IMG/VR virus record: IMGVR_UViG_3300008261_000018 | Location: 21,175 to 85,174 of that record | DNA length: 64,000 nt | Strand: one strand, 5' to 3' | Source of the DNA: a virus | Shown: positions 8,270-15,291 of the stretch, piece by piece | How the letters are laid out: every line of letters starts with the position of its first letter | How positions within the stretch are numbered: position 1 is the stretch's first letter | Translations under genes and position numbers: made by a program | Notes under the pieces: model-generated | Seen by the model: the letters and a program-made list of their open reading frames with translations, nothing else | What the model was told of the DNA's origin: nothing | Database searches by the model: none

Positions 8270-9061
8270 ATGAGTAGCTGGGAAAAGGAACTCAGGGACA
8301 AGGCCAAGGCTCAGGCCGAGAAGGTGATCCGCAGGGCCGCCAGGGACGGCAAGATCACGAAGAAGGATTTCAGGGATGTCGCCGAGCGGACCTTCCCCCT
8401 CTCGGGTAGCGCCCTGAACAATACGTACATGGCGAACGAGATCGCCCGTGCGCTCAAGAAAGATCCCACCCTCCGAATTGGCAAGAAGTCAGCCGAGGTT
8501 ACAGGCGTCAGGCTGAACAAGCGCGGGCAGTTGACCCACGAATTCCCGGAAGACCGGACCGCAAATTTCAACGGCAATAGCAGCCCTGTCACCTTCCCCG
8601 GCCGAGGGGGCTACGACAAAGGATCTGCGAACTGGGTCCAAAACTCCAGGGGCTCGTACACCTACATCGGTGACATCCCCAGCCGCACCAAAAAAGAAGA
8701 AGACGCACCCGAGACTCCGGCCGGCACCGATGATCCCCCGCGCGATCCTTTCGCGGGATTGACCGGCGGCGAAAGCGGTAACGACACGAGCTCCGCCGGC
8801 GGCAACTCGAGCTCCGGCGGCTCCGGCAGCATCCACTTCAACCCCGGCGCTGACATGATCCAGGCCGTGGCGGATTACGGGAATGCCGCCACAGACGACT
8901 ATTTCAATCGCTTCCTGCCCGACCTTTACAACAGTGCCAACCTCCAGGCGCGCGAGGTTGGTGCGGCAGGAGCTTTCCATCTGGATCGCTTTGTTGGCAA
9001 AGTCCCTGAGTTGGGTGACGCCAAGGACATGTTTAAGTGGTATAAAAAAAGGATTGCCTGA
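8270..9061 (+). CDS. hypothetical protein, 263 aa, Ser/Gly-rich linker
   Basis: The basic helical N-terminus (ELRDKAKAQAEKVIRRAARDGKITKKDF) is followed by a basic beta-like region. A low-complexity Ser/Gly/Asn linker (about 170-190) then leads to an Ala-rich helical C-terminus ending in FKWYKKRIA. It looks like a DNA- or membrane-associated phage protein, possibly packaged in the virion. It resembles the style of the late proteins although it lies in the early region. No family is recognised. Confidence 0.6.
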   Translation: MSSWEKELRDKAKAQAEKVIRRAARDGKITKKDFRDVAERTFPLSGSALNNTYMANEIARALKKDPTLRIGKKSAEVTGVRLNKRGQLTHEFPEDRTANFNGNSSPVTFPGRGGYDKGSANWVQNSRGSYTYIGDIPSRTKKEEDAPETPAGTDDPPRDPFAGLTGGESGNDTSSAGGNSSSGGSGSIHFNPGADMIQAVADYGNAATDDYFNRFLPDLYNSANLQAREVGAAGAFHLDRFVGKVPELGDAKDMFKWYKKRIA

Positions 9062-9144
9062 TCCTGAAGATCAGCAATTACTGAGCGACAGGGCTTGCGC
9101 TGCGTAAGAGCACTCCCTACTCTCTGCTTACCTGCCCTCGCTGT

Positions 9145-9858
9145 TTGGCTGACCTGTTTCGCGCGAGAACCGTTGCGGCTACCGAGATGCCGCAACGCGT
9201 CGCCTACCTTGCGCTGCATACCGACTACTCCGAGGATTTCGCGCCGTCCACGGATCTCAGCGAGGATCGCTGCGGTGAGATCGTTGTTGAACGCTTACTC
9301 AAAGGGAACCGCGGTCATTACGGTCCTCTAGAGCACCCCTCGCTTTCACTGCTGATCTGCGCTGATCACAACACCATTGTCCAGATGCGAACCCATCGCA
9401 TCGGCATGAGCTTTGACGTTCAGTCGATGCGCTACACCGGCGAAAGGATTATGCGCGTCGCTCGCCGGGAAGTCTCACCCGAAGAGGTCTTTTACGTCAG
9501 GCAGCCCGGCATTTACTGGGATCGGCAAGGCGATCGCTACACATGGACCGCCGATGACGCCGAAGAATCTCTTGCTATCGCACTCTCTTCCGCCATCGAT
9601 TACGCCCGACTCCGCGACAAAGGCGTCTCCGAGGAGCACGCTCGGCAGGTCCTGGTGACCTCGTACTACCAGAACGCCATGGTCACCGGCAACCTGCGCT
9701 CATGGTTGCACATGCTTGACGTTCGCCTGAAGAGCGACGCGCAGTCTGAAATCCGCCAACTGATGGACCTTATCTCAACCGAAGTCCAGCGTTGGGCACC
9801 CGAGGTTTACTCCTGGTGGGCCAGCCATCGCAAAGGCAAGGCACAGCTGGCTCCTTGA
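9145..9858 (+). CDS. thyX: flavin-dependent thymidylate synthase ThyX
   Basis: This 237-residue enzyme makes dTMP from dUMP with FAD and methylene-THF. The ThyX signature RHRxxS is present as THRIGMSFDVQSMRY (about residues 92-106), with Thr in place of the first Arg. The typical N-terminal strand VAYLALHTDYSED and NRGHYGPLEHPSLSL (about 55-69) are clear. The C-terminal ELR-like flavin region appears as NLRSWLHMLDVRL. A TTG at 9145 is the best start, because a later Met would delete the first strand. It works with the dCMP deaminase upstream. I believe picocyanobacterial ThyX proteins share the THR variant, but I cannot check this here. Confidence 0.92.
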   Translation: MADLFRARTVAATEMPQRVAYLALHTDYSEDFAPSTDLSEDRCGEIVVERLLKGNRGHYGPLEHPSLSLLICADHNTIVQMRTHRIGMSFDVQSMRYTGERIMRVARREVSPEEVFYVRQPGIYWDRQGDRYTWTADDAEESLAIALSSAIDYARLRDKGVSEEHARQVLVTSYYQNAMVTGNLRSWLHMLDVRLKSDAQSEIRQLMDLISTEVQRWAPEVYSWWASHRKGKAQLAP

Positions 9859-9859
9859 T

Positions 9860-10108
9860 ATGGACTTCATGACCGGCCAGTCCCTAGCGGATTTCATCAA
9901 CAGCTTTGACGACAAGGATGACCTCCCCGAGCTGGAAGCTCATCACCTGTTCGACAAGCTCATTCAGTCTCACGGCCTACTCAGCGAAGTTGTCGACTAC
10001 CTCCAGCAGGACAACTTTGATCCCGAACTGCAGGGCATGATCAAAGCAGCTGAGCAGCTTACAGATTTCATCGTCATCACCTTTCAACAGCGCATGCCCC
10101 ATGACTAG
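9860..10108 (+). CDS. hypothetical acidic helical protein, 82 aa
   Basis: It begins two bases after the thyX stop and overlaps the next gene by 8 nt, so it is cotranscribed with both. The sequence is acidic and helical (FDDKDDLPELEAHHLFDKL, VVDYLQQDNFDPELQ). A second ATG sits at codon 4. No family is recognised. Acidic small early proteins often bind host proteins, but that is only a general expectation. Confidence 0.6.
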   Translation: MDFMTGQSLADFINSFDDKDDLPELEAHHLFDKLIQSHGLLSEVVDYLQQDNFDPELQGMIKAAEQLTDFIVITFQQRMPHD

Positions 10109-10544
10109 GCCTTCTCGTTTTGAACTGCTCAGCAAGTTCTTCCCCGAGCTCAAGCAGCCTGGAACCCAAGGAGACAAAGAGGCTTCACTGCGTTTCAACA
10201 CGCTGGCGTGTGAGGCGATCCTTGCCGATCAACTGCATCTCTTTGATATCGGGTTTCGGCACAACGGTCCAGGGCTCCTGTGCGTACGCCTCCGCGATGG
10301 CGCCCAGTGCAGTGAATACCTGCCTGTTGACGACCTGCGCGTCGATCAGGCGGAAGCCAAGCGGACTGGTGACAGCGATGTCGAGCAGTTCCTCGCTGAT
10401 GCCATCTCCCAGATCGGCTCCACCAACTTTGAGAAGTGCGGGCTTGTCCTGCTCATCGATAACAGCTCGATGCAAGTCTTCCCGATTGATCGCGACTATC
10501 CGGCCCGGGCAATCCAGGCCATGCTCGAAGAATTTGCAGCTTGA
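10101..10544 (+). CDS. hypothetical protein, 147 aa
   Basis: A mixed alpha/beta protein with a central beta core (GLLCVRLRDGAQCSEYLPVDDLRV) and a C-terminal strand-helix (GLVLLIDNSSMQVFPI). It overlaps its upstream neighbour by 8 nt and lies 3 nt before the Dam-like gene. No family or catalytic motif is recognised. Confidence 0.6.
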   Translation: MTRPSRFELLSKFFPELKQPGTQGDKEASLRFNTLACEAILADQLHLFDIGFRHNGPGLLCVRLRDGAQCSEYLPVDDLRVDQAEAKRTGDSDVEQFLADAISQIGSTNFEKCGLVLLIDNSSMQVFPIDRDYPARAIQAMLEEFAA

Positions 10545-10547
10545 CCG

Positions 10548-11168
10548 ATGGGTGAACAACACAGGGCCCGCCTTGCTCCGCCCCAGGACTTCGTGCTTGC
10601 AGCACGCTCGGTCATGGGCGCCATCGACTTCGATGCCTTCGCGAATTCCGATATCAACAGGCTCGTTCAAGCCAGTCGCTTTCACGACCGTGACAAAGAC
10701 GACCTCGAGCTTCTCCTCGCTCAGCCATGGGATCTGCCAGGAGACAAGCGCGTGCTTGTCGCCCCTCCCATGAGCGCCGTGCTCTCCAGGCGCTTGATCA
10801 ATAAGACTCTGCGCGAGTACCGGGCCGGTCGAGTCAATCAGGCCATGCTTTGGATCTCGCATAACGAGACCATCATCAAAGCTCCATGGCTGTGGGACTT
10901 CCCCGCCTGTATGCCATTTCGCCGCTTGCGCCCCTGCTGGTGGGATGACGAACTGGAAGTCTTCCGCAACGTCGCGCTTTCGGACTGGTCTGCTGTTTTC
11001 TACTTGCCGCCGCCCGATCCCGTCGCCGAATTCCAGAACCGCGTCTCTCGCTTTCACACCGTCTTCAGCGCACTGGGCCGCGTCGTCTTCAACGAGATGA
11101 GCGGCGAAGGTGACTGGGAGAAGTCCTACCAGGCGCTGCAGAAGAAGCCCTACAACTACCGTGAGTAA
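10548..11168 (+). CDS. Dam-like (phage N6-adenine methyltransferase family) protein, degenerate
   Basis: The 206-residue layout resembles phage Dam-type enzymes. IDFDAFANSDINR (about 26-38) occupies the place of the usual D-P-x-x motif after the first strand. VLVAPPM (about 68-74) occupies the place of the catalytic D/N-P-P-Y motif. MLWISHNETIIKAPWLWDFPACMPFRRLRPCWW corresponds to the C-terminal strand-turn with the R-x-x-F/W region. The catalytic tetrapeptide reads APPM, so the protein may be inactive as a methyltransferase or have another role. It overlaps the next gene by 8 nt. Confidence 0.5.
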   Translation: MGEQHRARLAPPQDFVLAARSVMGAIDFDAFANSDINRLVQASRFHDRDKDDLELLLAQPWDLPGDKRVLVAPPMSAVLSRRLINKTLREYRAGRVNQAMLWISHNETIIKAPWLWDFPACMPFRRLRPCWWDDELEVFRNVALSDWSAVFYLPPPDPVAEFQNRVSRFHTVFSALGRVVFNEMSGEGDWEKSYQALQKKPYNYRE

Positions 11169-11595
11169 GTTTCACGTACCCGGCTCTGAGTGCGCGGCAG
11201 ACGAGTTCCAGGCTCCTGATGGGGCCTGGTTCAGCATCTTCCGCGCCATTGTCTTCGACTCATGGCTGATTTGGCGCGACGCCTTGCCATCTGAGCCGGA
11301 GCTGCGCGAGCAACTCGACGGCTCAGCCTATGAATGCGTCACGGCTCTGGCTAAGCAGCTCCATCTGTTCCACCAGTCATTGCCTTGCTACCGGGGCTTG
11401 ACGATCTCACCCTTCCACGTCTCGCGTTGGTGGGACCCAACCGATACCGATCAAGCGTGGAATTCAGGAGGCTCGGTCCTGTTTTACATGGATGACTACA
11501 GCGCTGCAGACCTGTTGCGCCTCTGCGTTAAACGACCAGGGCTCAAGCTCCGGGCCGTATCGCAACGCTACGTCGAAGCATCCTTAGTGGAGTGA
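11161..11595 (+). CDS. hypothetical protein, 144 aa
   Basis: I chose the GTG at 11161, which overlaps the previous stop, because the upstream part of this frame is out-of-frame shadow. The protein is Trp-rich (DGAWFSIF, FDSWLIWRDALP, RWWDPTDTDQAWNSGG) and ends in a small alpha/beta region. No family is recognised. The stop is followed by a short stem ACCCA-N3-TGGGT between this gene and the convergent gene at 11614. Confidence 0.6.
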   Translation: MSKFHVPGSECAADEFQAPDGAWFSIFRAIVFDSWLIWRDALPSEPELREQLDGSAYECVTALAKQLHLFHQSLPCYRGLTISPFHVSRWWDPTDTDQAWNSGGSVLFYMDDYSAADLLRLCVKRPGLKLRAVSQRYVEASLVE

Positions 11596-11613
11596 CTACC
11601 CAGTATTGGGTAC

Positions 11614-11901
11614 TCACTCCGGCAAGACCCTGGCTTCGCTGAAAGCTTTGCGGGCACCCAACGCGCCGCTGCCGAAGTCCTTGAACACCTGACGTGCCTG
11701 GGCAATGGACTGCGCGCGCTCCTGCATCACCTCCAGGCCGCGCCCGTTGTCGATACTCCGCAAGCCGCCCGTGCTGCCGCCATAGGCATTGGCCGTGTGG
11801 GCCTGGCTTCTGGCCCTGGCCTGTAGTCGCTTAGCTGTCGCATCACGCTGGGCTTGCCCGCCTAACGAGAAACCTTGAGCTTCTTTGTATCGGCGGTCCA
11901 T
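11614..11901 (-). CDS. hypothetical basic protein, 95 aa (virion-like)
   Basis: The sequence is rich in Ala, Gln and Arg (GGQAQRDATAKRLQARARSQAHTANAYGG) with a Gly/Ser-rich centre. This composition is like the small internal virion proteins at 49-53 kb. It faces the plus-strand early genes and lies apart from the main late block. No function can be assigned. Confidence 0.5.
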   Translation of the reverse strand: MDRRYKEAQGFSLGGQAQRDATAKRLQARARSQAHTANAYGGSTGGLRSIDNGRGLEVMQERAQSIAQARQVFKDFGSGALGARKAFSEARVLPE

Positions 11902-11976
11902 GGCTGCGCCCTATCGTTCAGACCGCTTGCCACAGCATGGTCCTGTTCTTATCCTACTTCCAATAACAAAGGCGCC

Positions 11977-12408
11977 ATGAAGCCCAAGACGCGGTTCGAC
12001 CTCGTGCCATTCGCCGCGCTCGAGGAGATTGCCGATGTCCTGACCTACGGCGCCGATAAGTATTCCGCCAATAACTGGTGCCGTGGTACGCCCTGGAGCC
12101 GCTATTTCTCGGCGCTCTGCAGGCATATCTTCGCCTGGTGGCGCGGCGAGAATACGGACCCCGAGACCGGGCTCTCGCATCTAGCTCATGCCGGCTGCTG
12201 CTTGATCTTCCTCATGGAATACCAGCGCAATCGCTGGGGGGAAGATGACCGTTTTGTCAGCCCCGACGGCCAGGAATTCATGAAGCACGACGGACGCACA
12301 GACCCGCAAACCATTCGCTCGACCTGCTGGGTTGACGCATCTGGCACGCGGACCTGCCGCGACGTCTCAGTCAGGGACCTTGATCACGATGAAGACGGAT
12401 GCGAGTGA
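11977..12408 (+). CDS. dATP/dGTP diphosphohydrolase-like protein (DUF5664 family)
   Basis: The 143-residue protein matches the phage MazG-superfamily group annotated as dATP/dGTP diphosphohydrolase. RFDLVPFAALEEIADVLTYGADKYSANNWCRGT (about 6-38) contains the E-x-x-D-type helix. YFSALCRHIFAWWRGENTDPETGLSHLAHAGCCLIFLMEY follows with its conserved E...D-x-E-T-G-L-S-H-L-x-H block. Hydrolysing purine dNTPs would tilt the nucleotide pool, in line with the thymidylate genes nearby. The start ATG at 11977 is preceded by AAAGGCGCC. Its 3' end overlaps the convergent oxygenase gene by 25 bp. Confidence 0.8.
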   Translation: MKPKTRFDLVPFAALEEIADVLTYGADKYSANNWCRGTPWSRYFSALCRHIFAWWRGENTDPETGLSHLAHAGCCLIFLMEYQRNRWGEDDRFVSPDGQEFMKHDGRTDPQTIRSTCWVDASGTRTCRDVSVRDLDHDEDGCE

Positions 12409-13028
12409 TCTGATCTCTGTACTACTGCATTAAACGCCAGAGACCACCGCTCTCCTTCCCCTTGAAACGGGTTTACTGAATGCGGCTGCCAGGCCGGGAA
12501 GACGAAGTACTCGCCAACCTTCGGCTGGAAATACTGCAGCATCCCCATCTGGAAACGGCTTGGGTCGAAGCATTCCGGGCCGTGGAAACAAATGGCTCCG
12601 CCCTTCCTTTCGCCATCGATCTGCTCAGGGACCTTCAGATACAGAACACCTGAGAAGGCCCCGCCATGGACGTGAACCGGGTTGAAATCTCCTGCAACCT
12701 GTCGGTTCAACCAAATTTCATAGACATCCGCTCTATAGGATCCCGCCGGCCAGAACCGATGCGCCGCCCCGTCCCAGTCACGCGAGGACTCCTGGATCCA
12801 CAGTTCACAGGCTTGCTCGAATTCAGCCTTCAGTGCCTTGGCCACCGGCAGCGTCAAAGGCAGAGCGATCTGCTCGGCTAGCTCGCCTGCCAGCTGCCGT
12901 GACATGTCGATGGCATCTTTACTCCCAAACAGCTTGCCGGCCTGATGCAGGAGCGACTTCAGTAGATCTGGCTCGATCGTGCCCGCCCCGATATTCCGGG
13001 GGAACAGGCGGTACATGCGATCCAGCAC
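12384..13028 (-). CDS. 2OG-Fe(II) oxygenase (2OG-FeII_Oxy_5 type)
   Basis: This 214-residue protein carries the double-stranded beta-helix core of 2-oxoglutarate/Fe(II) oxygenases. FNPVHVHGG (about 116-124) supplies the first iron ligand(s), HSVNPF (about 183-188) the distal His, and ERWSLAFNAVV (about 193-203) the Arg that binds 2-oxoglutarate. This family is frequent in cyanophage genomes, with unknown substrate. It starts the minus-strand run or is linked to 13031-13372, which lies 2 nt upstream. Confidence 0.85.
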   Translation of the reverse strand: MLDRMYRLFPRNIGAGTIEPDLLKSLLHQAGKLFGSKDAIDMSRQLAGELAEQIALPLTLPVAKALKAEFEQACELWIQESSRDWDGAAHRFWPAGSYRADVYEIWLNRQVAGDFNPVHVHGGAFSGVLYLKVPEQIDGERKGGAICFHGPECFDPSRFQMGMLQYFQPKVGEYFVFPAWQPHSVNPFQGEGERWSLAFNAVVQRSDHSHPSSS

Positions 13029-13030
13029 AA

Positions 13031-13372
13031 TCAGCCGATTCCAAACTGGTTGTTGATCGCGCTGATCCGATCACTGAGTGCAGCCAGCTGATCATTGATT
13101 TGCTTGTTCAAGCCAGGGGGCTGCTGCTGCGCGGGGAATGCAGCTGCCTGTCTGGCCTGTTGCTGGCTCTCGGCCATGCGGCGGGCTTCGATGGCAGCTG
13201 CCTGAGCGAACGCGTTTTGCACTTCCGCCCGGGTAATCAGCTCAGGCATGGCCTGCTCGAGGGCACTGATGCGGCCGCTGGATTTCTTGTGCTGCGCTGC
13301 CAGGACCAGCCCCTGGCCGGAGAGCACGCCGATCAGCGCCGCTGCTGCACCGGCCACGAACGATTCGAGCAT
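13031..13372 (-). CDS. membrane-anchored coiled-coil protein, 113 aa (lysis candidate)
   Basis: One N-terminal membrane segment (FVAGAAAALIGVLSGQGLVLAA, about 5-26) is followed by a long Ala/Gln-rich coiled coil and a Pro-rich hinge (FPAQQQPPGL). A second helix (INDQLAALSDRISAINNQF) ends the protein. The layout resembles i-spanin or holin-associated proteins. The neighbour upstream is a peptidoglycan-degrading enzyme, which fits a lysis or DNA-entry role. The family is not recognised. Confidence 0.6.
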   Translation of the reverse strand: MLESFVAGAAAALIGVLSGQGLVLAAQHKKSSGRISALEQAMPELITRAEVQNAFAQAAAIEARRMAESQQQARQAAAFPAQQQPPGLNKQINDQLAALSDRISAINNQFGIG

Positions 13373-13422
13373 GTCAATGGTGATCAGTCACCAAAATGTA
13401 TCTCGTATCGCGCAGCCCCGCA

Positions 13423-14382
13423 CTACGACATCCGCAAAATCGCGCGCACTCGTCTTGATAACTCCTGCTCCTTGCCGCGTGGAACTTGTGCCGCAGGGAC
13501 ATCAAACGCTTGTCCGCTGTAGTGGTAGGAGTTTGGCGAGTGCCCGCCCACTGCATTCACTCCCTTGAGCTCGGTTGTCTTAATGCCGGCTTGGTTCAGT
13601 AATGACGCAGCGGCCCTGGCTTCTTCCGGCGTGGAGAAGGCCAGGTGCTCGTGGTAGTTCTCCCCGCCGTGGTCGTCTCGATATCCAGCATGGGAGCGAT
13701 CACCTGTCAGATATTCGATGGGCTTGAACCCGCCTGCTGATGTGGCGGGTGTCATTGCATCGAGGCCGCCTGTCTCGACGATCTGCTTGGTCTCCTGCGG
13801 CGTCTCCGGATTCAGTGACGCGATTGCAACCGCCAACGGGCTCTGCGCTGCCATGCGCTGGCCGCTGGAGGTTCGTGCCACCGGTCGGTACTGGTCTCCG
13901 CCAATCAGCGCGAGTGCTGTTGCTGCCACCGGATCCATCGTTTGCTGTGGCGCTGCAGTGCTGGCCACCGGCTGAACGGATGGAAGGCCCCCGATCTCAA
14001 GTCCACCACCGCCAGACAGGCTCGGCATCGGATCTTTGCTGGCCGCGCCGGCGGTTGTCCAGGCATTGATGCCGGAGCTCTTGAGGATCCTGGCTGCGGC
14101 CTGGGCGTTCTTCCAGGGATCCTTGAGATCGTCGTACGAGCGAACACCAATATCAGCAAATTGCCTCAGTCGCTCTTGCCCTAGTTGATAGCCGGGCTGA
14201 TCAATCATGTTGATCTGCCACAAGCCATAACTGTTGTCACCGGTTGCCCGGTTTGGGTTGTGCGCCAACGGGTTTAGACCTGACTCCCGTTTGGCGATAT
14301 TCACCATCAAGGGAACTTTGTCCTCGGGGACCCCAGCGCGCCGCAGAAGCTCAGCTACTTGGCCTTCCGAAAGCGCCGCCAT
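13423..14382 (-). CDS. lytic transglycosylase with M15-like C-terminal domain
   Basis: The N-terminal 110 residues form a soluble-lytic-transglycosylase-like domain. IAKRESGLNP (about 29-38) contains the catalytic Glu and NSYGLWQINM (about 49-58) is the GLMQ-type motif. A Gly/Ser/Pro linker follows. The C-terminal 100 residues include HAGYRDDHGG, NYHEHLAFS and SPNSYHYSGQAFDVPA, a His/Asp pattern like zinc DD-carboxypeptidases of the M15 type. The protein would cut both glycan strands and peptides. No signal peptide is visible, so it is either a virion enzyme or holin-dependent. Its stop touches the next gene upstream (14382). Confidence 0.8.
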   Translation of the reverse strand: MAALSEGQVAELLRRAGVPEDKVPLMVNIAKRESGLNPLAHNPNRATGDNSYGLWQINMIDQPGYQLGQERLRQFADIGVRSYDDLKDPWKNAQAAARILKSSGINAWTTAGAASKDPMPSLSGGGGLEIGGLPSVQPVASTAAPQQTMDPVAATALALIGGDQYRPVARTSSGQRMAAQSPLAVAIASLNPETPQETKQIVETGGLDAMTPATSAGGFKPIEYLTGDRSHAGYRDDHGGENYHEHLAFSTPEEARAAASLLNQAGIKTTELKGVNAVGGHSPNSYHYSGQAFDVPAAQVPRGKEQELSRRVRAILRMS

Positions 14383-14723
14383 CAGTCTTCAGATTCCAGG
14401 ACAATTGCGTCCATGTCCAGCTCCATTGTGGCATTTTCCCATAGGCCACGCATATAATCTTCTGCTTCTTCGTCACTCGGGACGTAGCCAAAAATCTCAG
14501 CGAAGTCTTCCTCAGTCTCAGGCGCAAACAGCGTCGCCCCCTCGTCCATCCTGAAGATGTAACCAGCTGATCGCGTCGTCGACAGAAAGATCTGCTTCTG
14601 CCGAAATCGCGCCTCCCAGCAATCGAGTAGCGCAGCTTTCAATTCCTCCCTTGAGAGGTCGCTGATCTCGAGTTCGATGCGACGCAGTAGGTACTGCTGT
14701 TCGTGCGTCAGGTTCTCGTCCAT
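14382..14723 (-). CDS. NblA-like protein with acidic C-terminal extension, 113 aa
   Basis: NblA guides phycobilisomes to Clp protease in cyanobacteria and is about 60 residues long. Residues 4-55 here (LTHEQQYLLRRIELEI, then DLSREELKAALL, then ARFRQKQIFL) match the NblA pattern L-S/T-x-E-Q, a hydrophobic helix, L/M-S-R-E, and a second helix ending in basic residues. Unlike classical NblA, it continues for 55 acidic residues (ETEEDFAEIFGYVPSDEEAEDY). The start Met at 14723 was chosen because the longer frame upstream is shadow of the HNH gene. NblA is known in some freshwater cyanophages. The match is by pattern only and needs a profile search. Confidence 0.5.
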   Translation of the reverse strand: MDENLTHEQQYLLRRIELEISDLSREELKAALLDCWEARFRQKQIFLSTTRSAGYIFRMDEGATLFAPETEEDFAEIFGYVPSDEEAEDYMRGLWENATMELDMDAIVLESED

Positions 14724-15108
14724 GAGCCGATCCTCCGATGGTCCAGGGCTGAGCCACGCCTGGGCAGGAATATGGACGCATCCATTCCTCAATTCTGGCG
14801 GCTCGTTCAGTGCAGTAAAACTCCTGCTCTTGAAACCATTTGCGCCACTCCCGCACCGACCCCTTGGCGAGATTGCAGCGGCGGCAGGCGGGCACCAAGT
14901 TGGAGCGCATGCTGCTGCCGCCCCAGGCCCGTGGCTTGATGTGGTCCAGGGTGAGATTGAGCCGGCTCCCGGCTTCATCGCTATCGCGCCCGCAGTAGGC
15001 GCAGCAGCCCCACTCTTCCTTGATTGACTGCCGGAATCGGCGTCGCGCCGAACCCGGAGACAGATCGATGAGACTGAACACGTAGGTATCCCAGTGTTCC
15101 GGCGTCAT
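14518..15108 (-). CDS. HNH endonuclease, 196 aa
   Basis: CAYCGRDSDEAGSRLNLTLDHIKPRAWGG (about residues 36-64) and NLVPACRRCNLAKGS (about 70-84) form a Cys4 HNH nuclease with two C-x-x-C knuckles around the D-H-I core. The domain proper ends near residue 110. The last 69 codons overlap the NblA-like gene in another frame and read as low-quality protein, so either the tail is overprinted or the original stop was lost. A role in packaging or as a free-standing homing enzyme is possible. Confidence 0.75.
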   Translation of the reverse strand: MTPEHWDTYVFSLIDLSPGSARRRFRQSIKEEWGCCAYCGRDSDEAGSRLNLTLDHIKPRAWGGSSMRSNLVPACRRCNLAKGSVREWRKWFQEQEFYCTERAARIEEWMRPYSCPGVAQPWTIGGSAHGREPDARTAVPTASHRTRDQRPLKGGIESCATRLLGGAISAEADLSVDDAISWLHLQDGRGGDAVCA

Positions 15109-15291
15109 CGGCGATGGTCCGTCGTGACCTCACCGTAGGCAGAGCGATGCAGGGCGAAATCTGAGCGACCGATCCCGGCTTCCTAGGATTGCAGCTTGCG
15201 AGGCGAAAGCTGTGGCATACTTCGCGCAGCAACGCACGACAGGTCGCGCATGACTGGGCAGGAGGCGCTTGAGCGCATCGCAGAGCGCGCC

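Noticed and set aside
11977-12408. Z-genome (2-aminoadenine) pathway
   Set aside because: The dATP/dGTP hydrolase-like gene alone is not enough; no PurZ or DatZ gene is seen in the window.
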